Below, piece after piece: positions 8,396-17,594 of a stretch of 64,000 bases of DNA; position 1 is the stretch's first letter, and each line of letters begins with the position of its first letter. The notes beneath the pieces are model-generated. The model did not search any database and was not told where the DNA came from. It saw only the letters and a list, made by a program, of their open reading frames with translations. Made by a program: the position numbers and the translations under genes. The DNA comes from UBA7672 sp047601145 (GTDB lineage: Bacteria > Pseudomonadota > Alphaproteobacteria > Caulobacterales > Hyphomonadaceae), in contig JASGJW010000001.1 of NCBI GenBank assembly GCA_047601145.1, positions 1,736,001 to 1,800,000 of the forward strand, written 5' to 3'.

Positions 8396-10396
8396 CTAGC
8401 GGGTGACGATCGGGAAGGCGGGGTTTGGCGGATCCATCCACTGGGCGAGCTTGAGGAAGGCGGAGGCGTCGCCGTCGACTTTCGCCGCGCCGCTGGCAAC
8501 TTTGGGGGGCAGGGGCTGGCCGCCGAAGATGGAGGCGAGGAAGTCGGCGCGGGTAAGGGTGAGCGTCGCATCCACGGGGCCGGGGGCTGCGATCTCCTCA
8601 TGGATGAGGACACCGTTGGCGATGGTTACGTAGCTGCGCTCATTCGTATCGCTGAGGACGAAGGCGAGCTTGAGCTTCTGGCCTTCGGCCTTCTGGGCGT
8701 TGAGGCGGACGGCGAGGAGATCGAACAGCGAGCCCATCGGCAGGTTGGCGAGCGTCGCCATCTGCGAGGCGGCGTTGACGGGCGGTGCGCCGACGCCCTT
8801 ACGCAGCTCCAGCGCGCCAGTGAGGTAGATGTTGCGCCAGAGCGAGTTCTCGCTTTGCCAGCCGAGCTGGTCATAGGCGCGGGCAAGCATGTCCTTTGCG
8901 GCGAGGTCTGCATTGTCGGACATGACGACGTGGTTGAGGAGTTCGGCCGCCCAGGCGTAGTCGCCCTTGTCGTACGCTGCCTTGGCCATCTGCTTCACGC
9001 GTTCGGCGCCGCCCATCGCTTCGACATAGCGCTTGCCGGTTTCGGTGGGCGGAGAGGGCGCGAGGTTGGAAGGGTTGGCGTCGTACCAGCCCATGTAGAA
9101 CTGGTAGACGGCGCGCGAGTTGAAGCTGAGCGAGCCGTAATAGGGGCGATCGTACCATTCCTGGTCGAGTTCAGGCGGCAGTTTCAGCTGGGCCGCGATC
9201 TCATCGCCATTGAGGCCCTTGTTCATCAGGCGCACGGTCTGGTCGTGCAGGTAGGCGTACACGTCGCGATGCTTGGCCAGATAGTCGCGGATGTTGGCGT
9301 TGCCAAAACGCGGCCAGCCATGGCTGGTGATCAGGATCTCGCTGTCGCCGAAGAGGCGGAGCGCCTGAGTGAGGCCCTCGGCCCACACCTTCGCATCGCG
9401 CACGACAGCGCCGCGCGGGGTGAGGATGTTGTGCTGGGTAGCGTTGGCATTCTCGGCCATGTCGATGATCTTCCAGTCGGGAAAATCGATGTTCATCTCG
9501 GCCGGGGCTTCGGTGCCGGGTGTGAACTGGAAGACCATCTTCACGCCATCAATGGTGAGTGTTTCGCCTGTGGCTGCGATCTCTTTCGTGGGCGGGATCA
9601 GCGAGGTCGTGCCGCGCGAGAGGCCAGGACCGATGCCGGCGTTGACGAGGCCGCCCACATCCTTCGGAAGCGGGACGCCGAACTGGTACATGGCGCGGCG
9701 CTGCATGGCGGGACCGGCGATTACGTTCTCGCCCACGGCGGCTTCGAGGAAGCCTTCGGGCGCGATGACCGGGACCTTGCCGGCCTTGACGTCAGCGAGC
9801 TGCACGAGGGCGGCAGCGCCGGCGAAATGGTCGGTGTGGCTATGGGTGTAGATCAGCGCGGTCACGGCGCGGGGGCCGAGCTGTTCGGTGACGAGGTCGA
9901 GAGCGGCTTTCGCTGTTTCGTTCGAACCAAGCGTATCGATAATGATCCAACCCTTGTCGCCTTTGACGAAGGTGATGTTGGCGAGATCGAAGCCGCGCAC
10001 CTGCCAGATGCGGTCGGAGACCTGGAAAAGGCCGTGCTTCGCCATCAGCTGGGCCTGGCGCCAGAGGCTGGGGTTCACGGTGGCGCTGTCTGCGGCCTTC
10101 AGGAAGTCGAAGGCGGCGAGGCTCCACACAGGTTGGCCGGCGGCGTTGGCAATCAGCGGGTCTTTGCGCGTCGCGATGAAGCCGCGCTGGGCGAAGTCGA
10201 AATCGCGCGTGTCGGAGAAGGGGCGCTCGCTGCGGACCTTGTCGTGTTCCGCACGCGTGAAGGTCGAGGGCGTTTCGGGGCCGGTGATGGCGATGGGAGG
10301 GGGTGGAGCGGGCTCTGCAACGGGCGGAGCGAGAGGCGCGGAGGTAGTGCAGGCAGCAAGCAGGATCGCCGGCAGCAGAATCGAAGCGGATTTCAT
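8396..10396 (-). CDS. Alkylsulfatase-like metallo-beta-lactamase lipoprotein
   Basis: A 666-residue lipoprotein (lipobox LLAAC). The metallo-beta-lactamase domain has the metal motif THSHTDHFAG near residue 185, and the later ENANATQHNILTPRG segment typical of SdsA1/type III linear alkylsulfatases, which hydrolyse sulfate esters such as dodecyl sulfate. After the catalytic domain comes a dimerisation region (LPPELDQEWYDRPYYGSLSFNSRAVYQFYMGWYD) and a C-terminal SCP2-like domain that would hold the alkyl chain. ATG 10396 follows GGAGGGC. A periplasmic or outer-membrane location is likely. Natural substrates are not shown by the sequence. Confidence 0.9.
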   Translation of the reverse strand: MKSASILLPAILLAACTTSAPLAPPVAEPAPPPPIAITGPETPSTFTRAEHDKVRSERPFSDTRDFDFAQRGFIATRKDPLIANAAGQPVWSLAAFDFLKAADSATVNPSLWRQAQLMAKHGLFQVSDRIWQVRGFDLANITFVKGDKGWIIIDTLGSNETAKAALDLVTEQLGPRAVTALIYTHSHTDHFAGAAALVQLADVKAGKVPVIAPEGFLEAAVGENVIAGPAMQRRAMYQFGVPLPKDVGGLVNAGIGPGLSRGTTSLIPPTKEIAATGETLTIDGVKMVFQFTPGTEAPAEMNIDFPDWKIIDMAENANATQHNILTPRGAVVRDAKVWAEGLTQALRLFGDSEILITSHGWPRFGNANIRDYLAKHRDVYAYLHDQTVRLMNKGLNGDEIAAQLKLPPELDQEWYDRPYYGSLSFNSRAVYQFYMGWYDANPSNLAPSPPTETGKRYVEAMGGAERVKQMAKAAYDKGDYAWAAELLNHVVMSDNADLAAKDMLARAYDQLGWQSENSLWRNIYLTGALELRKGVGAPPVNAASQMATLANLPMGSLFDLLAVRLNAQKAEGQKLKLAFVLSDTNERSYVTIANGVLIHEEIAAPGPVDATLTLTRADFLASIFGGQPLPPKVASGAAKVDGDASAFLKLAQWMDPPNPAFPIVTR

Positions 10397-10654
10397 GACG
10401 CCCTCCAATGAAAGACCACAAGGGTGATTTGCGCCGATTGTCTGGCAGATACCTTGGGTCTTTCGCTCCAGTGTCCGCATCGGCGCCGATGGGGACGAGT
10501 TGATTTGCAGGACCAGGCGTCTGGTCCCCGGCTCTTGAGCCATTCTCCAATCCGCGCCCGCCCGTCATGAGCGGCCCGCATAGTGGCGTTCGGCCCCGGC
10601 TTCCCATCCTCCCGAAGAGCGCAGTTCAGCGTTGCCGAACCCGCTAGGACATCA
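10397..10654. other. Intergenic region and right flank of the IS110 element
   Basis: No gene is supported here. It contains the promoter side of the alkylsulfatase-like gene and, toward 10600-10654, the short non-coding end of the IS element. The exact IS end cannot be set by eye because IS110 elements make no target duplication and lack obvious terminal repeats. Confidence 0.4.
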
Positions 10655-11710
10655 TCAGGACAGCCGGGATAGTGTTACCGCGTTGTTGGCGCTGCGCTGC
10701 TCGTAGCAGCGGCCGTCACGCAACATTCGGAATGCAATGGTCAGGAGCCTGCGCGCCGTCGCCACCTTGGCGCGGTTGGCGCCCTTGGCGGCCTTGAGGC
10801 GCTCATAATAGGCCCTGAGCTCAACATCGTGGGTAATCGCAGGAATGACCGCTTCGACGAACGCCCAGCGCAGCCATTTATTGCCCTGCTTGATGATCCT
10901 GCCGTTGAACGTCTTGCCGCCCGAGGAATAGGTCGAGGGGACGATGCCGGCGTAGGCGGCCAGCTTCTCGGCAGAAGCGAAGCGATGAATGTCGTCGATC
11001 TCGGCATCGATAAGGCGCGCGAAGAACTCGCCAACGCCTGGCAGGGTCTTGAGGAGGCGGACGTTGGCATTGCCCTTGGAGAGCAGCTTGATCGTGCGCT
11101 CGCAGTCCTTGATCTGCTGATTGAGGGTATCGACGAAGGCGACGCCGCGATCGATCTGGATGCGGTCGAGCTCAGACACCTTGAGAGCGGCAAGATGCTT
11201 CCTGCCAGATACGCCGAAGAGGTCCGTGACTTTGCTGAGCTGGGCGGTCTCCTCCGGATAACGATCGAAGGTGGTGGTGATCCGGTTCTTCACCATGGTG
11301 CGCAGGCGGACAAAGAACATCCTCTCGCGCAGGGCTGATCGCAGATCCCGGGCCCGATGGCTGGGTGCATGCGCCCTCGGCACAAGATCGGCGCGCAACA
11401 GGTGAGACAGGATCGTTGCATCGATCTTGTCCGTCTTGATCTTGGCTTCCGCGATGGCCTTCACTTTAAGCGGATGCGCCAGGACGACCTCGTCGCAGAT
11501 CTCATCCAGCCAGTCGTACATCACGCTCCAGTTGCGGGTTGCCTCCATGACCGCATGCGCGTTCTCGCGATAGGGGCCGAGGAAGGATGCGACCGACTCG
11601 CCGTCGTTCCTGACGCGACCTGAGCGGAGCATCTTGCCGCCGGCGTCCTGGACGACGATGTGGCTGTAGGATTTGTGGTAGTCAACTCCAATGTGGTAAT
11701 CATAACCCAT
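10655..11710 (-). CDS. IS110-family transposase (DEDD)
   Basis: A 351-residue transposase. The N-terminal RuvC-like DEDD domain shows GVDYHKS (first Asp), VMEATRNW (Glu) and the KTDKIDA motif (later Asp pair). The C-terminal Transposase_20 domain has the helix-hairpin-helix-like LLKTLPGVGEFFARLI segment and the conserved AYAGIVPSTYSSGGKTFNGRIIKQGN block that carries the catalytic serine in IS110 recombinases. ATG 11710 is preferred over a longer frame to 11797: it begins MGYDYHIGVDYHKS, and GGAGACG lies upstream. The protein is full length, so the element may be active. Confidence 0.93.
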   Translation of the reverse strand: MGYDYHIGVDYHKSYSHIVVQDAGGKMLRSGRVRNDGESVASFLGPYRENAHAVMEATRNWSVMYDWLDEICDEVVLAHPLKVKAIAEAKIKTDKIDATILSHLLRADLVPRAHAPSHRARDLRSALRERMFFVRLRTMVKNRITTTFDRYPEETAQLSKVTDLFGVSGRKHLAALKVSELDRIQIDRGVAFVDTLNQQIKDCERTIKLLSKGNANVRLLKTLPGVGEFFARLIDAEIDDIHRFASAEKLAAYAGIVPSTYSSGGKTFNGRIIKQGNKWLRWAFVEAVIPAITHDVELRAYYERLKAAKGANRAKVATARRLLTIAFRMLRDGRCYEQRSANNAVTLSRLS

Positions 11711-11776
11711 GGGTGCGTCTCCGGGTCTGTTGAGTGTAGGAACCCAACGGTAACCCGACAAAACGGGACGCACCCA
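11710..11776 (-). repeat. Inverted repeat over the transposase start codon
   Basis: TGGGTGCGTC (11710-11719) and its exact reverse complement (11767-11776), 47 bases apart. On the transcribed strand the 3' arm runs into the ATG and overlaps the GGAGACG ribosome site, so pairing would hide the start. It may limit transposase translation, or be part of the structured non-coding end. Confidence 0.6.
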
Positions 11777-11919
11777 GCCTTCTTCAAAAGCGATCAAGCA
11801 GCTCGCTCCGGCCTCTCATTGGAGTTGAGCGCTTTCATGCCACCTCCCGAACGTGTCTTCCGCACCTGATTAGGAGCGAAGACGCGCCGGGTCTACGGGC
11901 GGTTGGGTGACGCTACGGC

Positions 11920-12765
11920 TTAGGCTTTCAGGCGTTCGGCGCGCTGCGGGTTGTTGGCGTTGAGCCAGGCGTCGGTCAGCGGCGTCAGCCATTTGCAGGC
12001 AGCGTCGATGAAGACGAGGGCCTTCATTGCATCCGGCGAGGGGCGCGTGGCCATGGCATAGGCTTCGGCCATCTCGCGTTGGCGCGCAGGATAGTTCAGC
12101 ACGAACAAGTCACGGCGGAGGTCGAGGTCTTCCGTGTAGATCTGCTCGCGCTCCATCACGAGGGCGAAGGCGGCGGCGAGAACGGCGTGCCCGGCATCCA
12201 TCGCAGCGGCGCGGACACGGTCAGGCGAGCGAGCAGCGGCGAGACGGCCGGCAGCGTTCAGCATGCGCGAACGGAAACCGAGAATGTCGCCATTCATCGA
12301 CGCGGTGTCGATGCGTTGCGGGGCAAGCATCCGTGTCATGTTGCGGCCAGCGACGCAGACCGAATTCACGGCGAGGCGGAAGCGGGCAGGCGAGAAGGCT
12401 CCGTCCGTCGTGAAGACGTCCTTCCAGCTGAACACCGCGACAGCGATGCGGCCGACGCGCGGATGTCGGCGACGCAGCTGGGCTGCAATTGCCGCTTCCC
12501 AGCTTTCATTGCTGTGCAGGTTGGATGCACCAAGGCGCAGCAGGATGAAGAAGGCTGCGCCGCCCGGGCGGCCACGCGCGGCGGGGCCGGAGAGATAAAC
12601 GGAATGGAGATGATCGCCGAAGCGCTCCAGAGCGGCGTCCGCGGCTTCTTCGGCGGCTTCAAGGGCAGGCTGCACGATATGCTCGCGCGCGATGGCAGCG
12701 TTGGTGACGCGTCCCCAGTGATCCTGCGGCCAGAACTGGCCACGCAGCCGAACCGTGTTCGCCAT
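11920..12765 (-). CDS. Conserved hypothetical cytosolic protein
   Basis: A 281-residue soluble protein with no signal peptide or membrane segment. Residues ~35-115 (alternating helix and strand, with HLHSVYLSGPAARGRPGGAAFFILLRLG) look faintly like a nucleotidyltransferase fold, but the GS motif and acidic pair of active enzymes are not evident. The rest is helical and rich in Arg and Ala. ATG 12765 has GGGAG 7 bases upstream. The IS110 element sits just downstream of its stop, so the insertion did not break it. Confidence 0.6.
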   Translation of the reverse strand: MANTVRLRGQFWPQDHWGRVTNAAIAREHIVQPALEAAEEAADAALERFGDHLHSVYLSGPAARGRPGGAAFFILLRLGASNLHSNESWEAAIAAQLRRRHPRVGRIAVAVFSWKDVFTTDGAFSPARFRLAVNSVCVAGRNMTRMLAPQRIDTASMNGDILGFRSRMLNAAGRLAAARSPDRVRAAAMDAGHAVLAAAFALVMEREQIYTEDLDLRRDLFVLNYPARQREMAEAYAMATRPSPDAMKALVFIDAACKWLTPLTDAWLNANNPQRAERLKA

Positions 12766-13108
12766 ACGCTACTCCCGTCCACGCCCGGCTGCCTTTCAGC
12801 GCGCCGGTCCAAGCCTCCCGTTACCTCTGCCTGGCGCCATTCGTTAACGCGGGCGCGACAGCAGCTGTTGCCGTAAACAAAACGTTAAGTGCGGCGCACG
12901 CCGTTGCAAGGAGATTCAGCCGCTGGGGCGCCAATAAAGCTGTGGTGCGCTGCGCTTTGGCGTTCACAATCGTTAACGGCGTGGACTTCTCAGAGCGCTT
13001 TTCGCGCCGGCGCGTAGATGGTCGCGATGCTCATACCGTTCGGCGCGGCATGAACATGTCCCGCGCGCTGTGCATGCGCCGGGCGCTGGCCCAACGACCG
13101 GGGGATTT
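12766..13108. other. 343-base intergenic region with TTAAC half-sites
   Basis: No gene is supported. It holds the promoter of the 12765 gene (minus strand). Three TTAA-type half-sites are visible (around 12844, 12885 and 12973), none in the full TTAA-N7-TTAA arrangement, so a CtrA site is not claimed. Confidence 0.35.
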
Positions 13109-14212
13109 CTACTCGAATGTTATGACGGGCGCGGGCTTGTTGGGGGAAGCTGCGATGGCCTCGCTGACGGCTTCCGCAAGCAGGCGGAAGGCTTCGGCTG
13201 CGTTGCCGGTTCCAGTTGCAGCGGGAATGCCGGTGTCCCCGCCTTCGCGCAGGGCGGGGAGGATCGGCAGGGCGCCGAGGAAGGGAACGCCGAGATCGGC
13301 GGCGGTGCGCTGGGCGCCTTCCTTCCCGAAGATGTAGGCGCGCGAGCCGTCTGCTTGTTCGAACCAGGCCATGTTCTCGATTACGCCGAGCACGGGGACG
13401 GCAGTCTTGCGGAACATGCCTACGCCACGGCGTACATCCGCGAGGGCGACTTCCTGCGGCGTCGAGACGATGACGGCGCCATCGAGCGGCAGTTTCTGCA
13501 CAAGCGTGAGCTGCACCTCGCCGGTGCCGGGCGGCGTGTCGATGAAGAGGAGGTCGAGGTCACCCCAGTCGGTGTCGGTTATGAGTTGCGAGACGGCTGA
13601 CATCACCATGGGCCCGCGCCAGACGACGGCTTGGTCCGGATCGACGAGATAGCCGATGGACGCGGTGGCGAGGCCGTGCGCCATCACCGGCTGCATGCGC
13701 TTGCCTTTCACCTCCGGCCGCTTGCCGACCGTGCCGAGCATGGTGGGGAGCGATGGACCGAAGACATCGGCATCGAGCAGGCCAACGCGCAGGCCGGATT
13801 TCGCGGCGGCGACGGCGAGATTCACGGCGACGGTCGACTTGCCGACGCCACCCTTGGCCGAGGCGACGGCGATGATGCCGCGTGCCGGGCGTGTCACGCC
13901 GGCTGCGGAAGGCGGCGCAGGAGCAGGGGCTGGTCTTGGCGGCGTGACGGTGCGGGCGCCGGTGGCGGCTTCCGCTGTGAGCACGGCCGTGACGGCGGTG
14001 ACCCCCTTTACGCCCGCAACGGCGTCTTCAGCGGCCTTGCGCAGAGGTTCGTCGGCAGGACCGGCGGCGGTTTCAAGGACGAAGCCTACCTTGCCATCGG
14101 CGCGCGCCACGAGGCCTGTGACGCGCCCAGATGTGCTGAGGCCCTTGCCCGACACGGGGTCGGTCACGGCGTCGAGCGCTGCGCGTACGGCGGTTTCGAG
14201 GGCTGACGGCAT
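13109..14212 (-). CDS. mrp: Mrp/ApbC-type P-loop ATPase (iron-sulfur carrier-like)
   Basis: A 367-residue protein of the Mrp/NBP35 family, which carries and inserts Fe-S clusters. An N-terminal MIP18-like domain (residues 1-85) and a Pro/Ala linker precede the ATPase domain with the deviant Walker A motif SAKGGVGKST, the switch DADVFGPSLP and FIDTPPGTGE. The usual C-terminal CxxC that holds the bridging cluster is absent: the matching place reads NMAWFEQADGSRAYIFGKEG. The stop of the upstream glycosyltransferase is 25 bases before this start, so the two may be co-transcribed. Confidence 0.88.
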   Translation of the reverse strand: MPSALETAVRAALDAVTDPVSGKGLSTSGRVTGLVARADGKVGFVLETAAGPADEPLRKAAEDAVAGVKGVTAVTAVLTAEAATGARTVTPPRPAPAPAPPSAAGVTRPARGIIAVASAKGGVGKSTVAVNLAVAAAKSGLRVGLLDADVFGPSLPTMLGTVGKRPEVKGKRMQPVMAHGLATASIGYLVDPDQAVVWRGPMVMSAVSQLITDTDWGDLDLLFIDTPPGTGEVQLTLVQKLPLDGAVIVSTPQEVALADVRRGVGMFRKTAVPVLGVIENMAWFEQADGSRAYIFGKEGAQRTAADLGVPFLGALPILPALREGGDTGIPAATGTGNAAEAFRLLAEAVSEAIAASPNKPAPVITFE

Positions 14213-14237
14213 CGGCTCTCCTGTGGCGGAGCGCGTG

Positions 14238-15278
14238 CTATTGCCGGCTGCGGAATCGTTTGGTGAGGGTGAACCAGATGTTTCGCAGCAGGTAGGGCGC
14301 TTGCCGAACGTCCTTTAGCATGACCCACGCGACGTGGAAGACAGCGCCTTTCTTGGCGTAGGCCATCAGATCGACCCACAGGAGGCGGACGTTGGACGTA
14401 GCGCGTACTCGCTTGAGCTGCTTTGCTTCGGCGCGCGACAGCTTGCCAGAGGCCAGGAGCCGGTCTTTCCCGGCCATCAGCGCGACGAGATCGGCCCGTG
14501 AATGGCTCAGAGACAGCGAGCCGCGGCGCATGACGCTGACATAGCCGGCCCAGGGAACCAGCCGCATCTTGGCGCCGGCCATCAGCGCCCAGGAATAGAG
14601 ATCGAAATCCTCACCCAGCCGCATCGTCTCATCGTAGGAGAGGGCATGCTTCTCGAGGAAGGCGCGACGCATCAGCGGCTTGAGGAAGCCCATCTCGCGG
14701 CGTTTGCGCTTGCTGGAGGAGACGCCGGAGCGGAAGAAGAGTTCGAGGGAAACGTCGATGGGTGTGAGGTCGTCTTCGAACCACATCGGGCGCCCGTCGC
14801 TGATCGGTTGGCCTTCCGGGGCCTGCAGCAGGTCGTCGGCGATGAAGTCTAGATCGGTGTCGCGCAGGGCCGCGAGTTTGGCGAAGCGGCCAGGCTCCAT
14901 GTAGTCGTCGCTGTCGAGCACAGCGATCCATGGCGCCTTGCTGGCCTTGATGGCGGCGTTGCGGGCGCGGGCGGGACCGGAATTCCTGTCCAGCGCAAAG
15001 ACGGTGAGGCGGCCAGAGCCGTCGTCCGCCCCGCGGGCGGCGGCGAGTGTCGCGCCATCGTCGCCGGAACAATCGTCCACGACGACGACTTCAGCGGTTT
15101 CCGGTTGGGCAAGGGCGGAGGCGACGGCCTTGCCGATCGTTCCGGCGGCGCGCCAGGCGGCGATGATGACCGTGACGTCGCGACGCACCGTTTCGTTAAC
15201 GCTGGCGGGCGCTTGCGTGTCGGGGCTGGTGCTGGGCATTGCGAGCATGGTGTCCCGAGTCTGCAAGATCGTCGCCAT
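14238..15278 (-). CDS. Family 2 glycosyltransferase
   Basis: A 346-residue GT-A enzyme. It shows the nucleotide-sugar core VTVIIAAWRAAGTIGKAVASAL, VVVDDCSGDDG and the metal-binding AVLDSDDYMEPGRF, and an ED acceptor-site pair (RLGEDFDLYSWAL). The layout resembles succinoglycan-type (ExoU-like) transferases, so an envelope or exopolysaccharide role is likely. No clear ribosome site precedes 15278; ATGs at 15248 and 15239 are alternatives. It is followed closely by mrp on the same strand. Confidence 0.83.
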   Translation of the reverse strand: MATILQTRDTMLAMPSTSPDTQAPASVNETVRRDVTVIIAAWRAAGTIGKAVASALAQPETAEVVVVDDCSGDDGATLAAARGADDGSGRLTVFALDRNSGPARARNAAIKASKAPWIAVLDSDDYMEPGRFAKLAALRDTDLDFIADDLLQAPEGQPISDGRPMWFEDDLTPIDVSLELFFRSGVSSSKRKRREMGFLKPLMRRAFLEKHALSYDETMRLGEDFDLYSWALMAGAKMRLVPWAGYVSVMRRGSLSLSHSRADLVALMAGKDRLLASGKLSRAEAKQLKRVRATSNVRLLWVDLMAYAKKGAVFHVAWVMLKDVRQAPYLLRNIWFTLTKRFRSRQ

Positions 15279-15498
15279 GGCTGCTGATTCGGCGGTTGCT
15301 GGGGTTTAGGCAAGTAATGACGGTTACCGAAGCATCCCATCCCAAGTCGTGTCGAGGCTGAATCACGCCTTCGTCAGCTGCATGTCCAGTCGCTTCGCAA
15401 GGGAAACTGGCTTATGCGCCCGTCTTGAAGGCGCTTTAATGCGCGCTCAACTACTGGAGGACACAAATCTCCAGAATACTGCGCAAGAGGAGGGCCGG

Positions 15499-16686
15499 AT
15501 GCCCTGGAACGACAACAAGGGCGGCGGCGGGGGCGGCCCCTGGGGCGGCGGCGGTAGCGGCAACAACAATAACGGCAACGGTGAAAGCCCGTGGGGCAAA
15601 CCATCGGGCGGCGCTAACAAGCCTTCCGGCGGCTCGGGAGGTGGCGGCGGCAAGGACCGTCCTGACCTCGAAGAGACGCTGCGCCGTATGCAGGAACGTT
15701 TCCGCCGCAAGGACGGCGGCGGGTCGGGCGGCACTGGCGGACGCGGCGGTGGCGGCAGCCGGGGCTTTGGCGCGGCCGGGCTCGCGATCCTGCTGGCGAT
15801 CGGGTTCGTCGGTTGGCTGTTCACGGGCATCTATCAGGTCAACGAACAGGAGCGCGCGGTCGTGCTGCGGCTCGGCGTGTTCGAACGCTATGAAGGGCCG
15901 GGCTTCCATATCCGCCTGCCCAATCCGTTCGAACGTCACATCGTCGTGCCGGTCAACACCGAGATCCGCACCGAGGTCGGCGGCGCAACAACGCCCAACC
16001 TGATGCTGACGGGCGATGAGAACATCATCGACATCGACTTCGTCATCAACTGGCGCATCTACGAACCGCGCGACTACCTGTTCAACGTTGTCGACACGGA
16101 AGACGGCGACCAGGATCGCCACGTGCTGATCGAACAGATCGGCGAGAGCGCGATGCGCGAAGTTGTCGGCACGTCGGCGTTCGAGCCGATCACCACCAGC
16201 GGCCGCACCACGGTGCAGACGCAGGTGAAGTCGCTGATGCAGCAGACGCTGAATTCCTACAAGGCGGGCGTCGAGATCATCTCGATCTCGCTGCGCAAGG
16301 CCACGGCTCCGGAAGAAGTCGTCAGCGTGCAGCGCGAGGTCTCCAGCGCCGAACAGGACAAGGCGAAGCGTGAGGCCGAGGCGATTGCCTACCGCAACAA
16401 GGTGGTTCCGGAAGCGGAAGGTAACGCCAAGCGCATCATCCAGGAGGCGGAGGGCTACAAGGCTGCGTCTGTCGCCACGGCGCGCGGTGAGGCCGACCGC
16501 TTCAACCTGATCTACGAACAATACCGGACGGCTCCGCGCGTAACGCGCGAGCGCATGTTCCTCGAGACGATGGAGAAGGTGATCGGCCGCACCGACCAGA
16601 TCATCCTCGACAACAAGGCGGGCTCTGTTCCGATCTTGCCGCTCGACCAGCTGCGCGGCCGCCAGCAGACGACGCAGGGACAATAA
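15499..16686 (+). CDS. hflK: HflK, membrane protease modulator (SPFH family)
   Basis: A 395-residue subunit of the HflKC complex, which surrounds and regulates the FtsH protease in the inner membrane. It has a glycine-, asparagine- and proline-rich N-terminal cytosolic arm (residues 1-90), one membrane segment (GLAILLAIGFVGWLFTGIYQV), then the SPFH domain and a long Ala/Glu/Lys coiled coil (about residues 270-345). ATG 15499 follows AAGAGGAGGG and is chosen over the longer frame from 15349, which lacks family homology. It is 2 bases from hflC, as is normal for the operon. Confidence 0.94.
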   Translation: MPWNDNKGGGGGGPWGGGGSGNNNNGNGESPWGKPSGGANKPSGGSGGGGGKDRPDLEETLRRMQERFRRKDGGGSGGTGGRGGGGSRGFGAAGLAILLAIGFVGWLFTGIYQVNEQERAVVLRLGVFERYEGPGFHIRLPNPFERHIVVPVNTEIRTEVGGATTPNLMLTGDENIIDIDFVINWRIYEPRDYLFNVVDTEDGDQDRHVLIEQIGESAMREVVGTSAFEPITTSGRTTVQTQVKSLMQQTLNSYKAGVEIISISLRKATAPEEVVSVQREVSSAEQDKAKREAEAIAYRNKVVPEAEGNAKRIIQEAEGYKAASVATARGEADRFNLIYEQYRTAPRVTRERMFLETMEKVIGRTDQIILDNKAGSVPILPLDQLRGRQQTTQGQ

Positions 16687-16688
16687 AC

Positions 16689-17570
16689 ATGCAACGCACC
16701 CTCATCATTGCGGGCATCGTCGCTGCCGCCGCCATCGTCATCCTGGCCAACGCGTTCTACATCGTGTCGCTGGACCAGCAGGCGATCGTGCTGCGCTTCG
16801 GGCAGTACCAGTACGCCGTCAACGCCGATGGCGCCGAGCGCAAGGCAGGCCTGCACTTCAAGGCGCCGTTCGTCGAGAACGTGATCTATTACGACAAACG
16901 GAACATGGGCTTCGATCTCGACACCGCCGAGATCCAGGCGGCCGACCAGCAACGCCTAAACGTCGACGCCATCGCGCGCTGGCGCATCAAGGATCCGACG
17001 CAGTTCTTCCGCGCCGCGACCAGCATGGAAAACGGCCTGGCGCAGTTGCGTCAGCGTTTCACGGCCGCGCTGCAAGGCGAACTCGGCAAAGTCAGCCAGC
17101 CGGACATCATCTCCGGCCAGCGCGCCAGCGTGATGCAGCGCATCCGCGCAGCCCTGCAGGCCAACATGACGACGCTGGGCATCGAGATCATCGATGTCCG
17201 CATCCGCCAGGCCGACCTGCCGGAAGCGAACTCGCAGCGCGTCTATGAGCGCATGAAGCAGCAGCTCCAGCAGAAGGTGAACCAGTACCGCGCCGAGGGC
17301 GAGGGCTTGTTCCAGTCCATCAAGGGCGAAGCCGACAAGCAGGTTGCGGTCATCACGGCCGAGGCCAACCAGAAGTCGCAAACCCTGCGCGGCGAAGGTG
17401 ATGCTGAACGCAACAAGATCTACGCGTCCGCCTACAACAAGGACCCGGAGTTCTTCGCGTTCTACCGTTCGCTCGAAGCCTATGACCGCGCCATCAAGAC
17501 GGGCACGCCGTTCGTGATGTCGCCCGACAGCGACTTCTTCAAATACTTCAAGAGCGTCGACGGACGCTGA
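16689..17570 (+). CDS. hflC: HflC, membrane protease modulator (SPFH family)
   Basis: A 293-residue partner of HflK. An N-terminal membrane anchor (TLIIAGIVAAAAIVILANAFYIV) is followed by the SPFH domain (LDQQAIVLRFGQYQ), a helical coiled coil (QQKVNQYRAEGEGLFQSIKGEADKQ) and the conserved tail (FFAFYRSLEAYDRAI, then DFFKYFKS). The length is normal for the family. The stop is followed by a GC stem with a T-run, which ends the operon. Confidence 0.95.
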   Translation: MQRTLIIAGIVAAAAIVILANAFYIVSLDQQAIVLRFGQYQYAVNADGAERKAGLHFKAPFVENVIYYDKRNMGFDLDTAEIQAADQQRLNVDAIARWRIKDPTQFFRAATSMENGLAQLRQRFTAALQGELGKVSQPDIISGQRASVMQRIRAALQANMTTLGIEIIDVRIRQADLPEANSQRVYERMKQQLQQKVNQYRAEGEGLFQSIKGEADKQVAVITAEANQKSQTLRGEGDAERNKIYASAYNKDPEFFAFYRSLEAYDRAIKTGTPFVMSPDSDFFKYFKSVDGR

Positions 17571-17594
17571 AGCGACTGAAATTTGACCATCAGG

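Larger units (their letters stand above)
10630..11880 (-). mobile_element. IS110-family insertion sequence (ends approximate)
   Basis: One intact transposase with a short 3' flank and a longer non-coding 5' flank. In the IS110 group the flank upstream of the transposase encodes a bridge RNA, and here about 170 bases (11711-11880) are available for this. No direct target repeats can be seen. The limits are estimated from the distance to neighbouring genes, not from defined ends. Confidence 0.6.

Noticed and set aside
8600..10411. A 603-codon open frame opposite the alkylsulfatase-like gene
   Set aside because: It is the mirror of a high-GC gene with strong family motifs on the other strand; its own translation shows no family and no ribosome site.
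12840..12980. CtrA sites in the 343-base gap
   Set aside because: Only isolated TTAA half-sites; no pair with a 7-base spacer.
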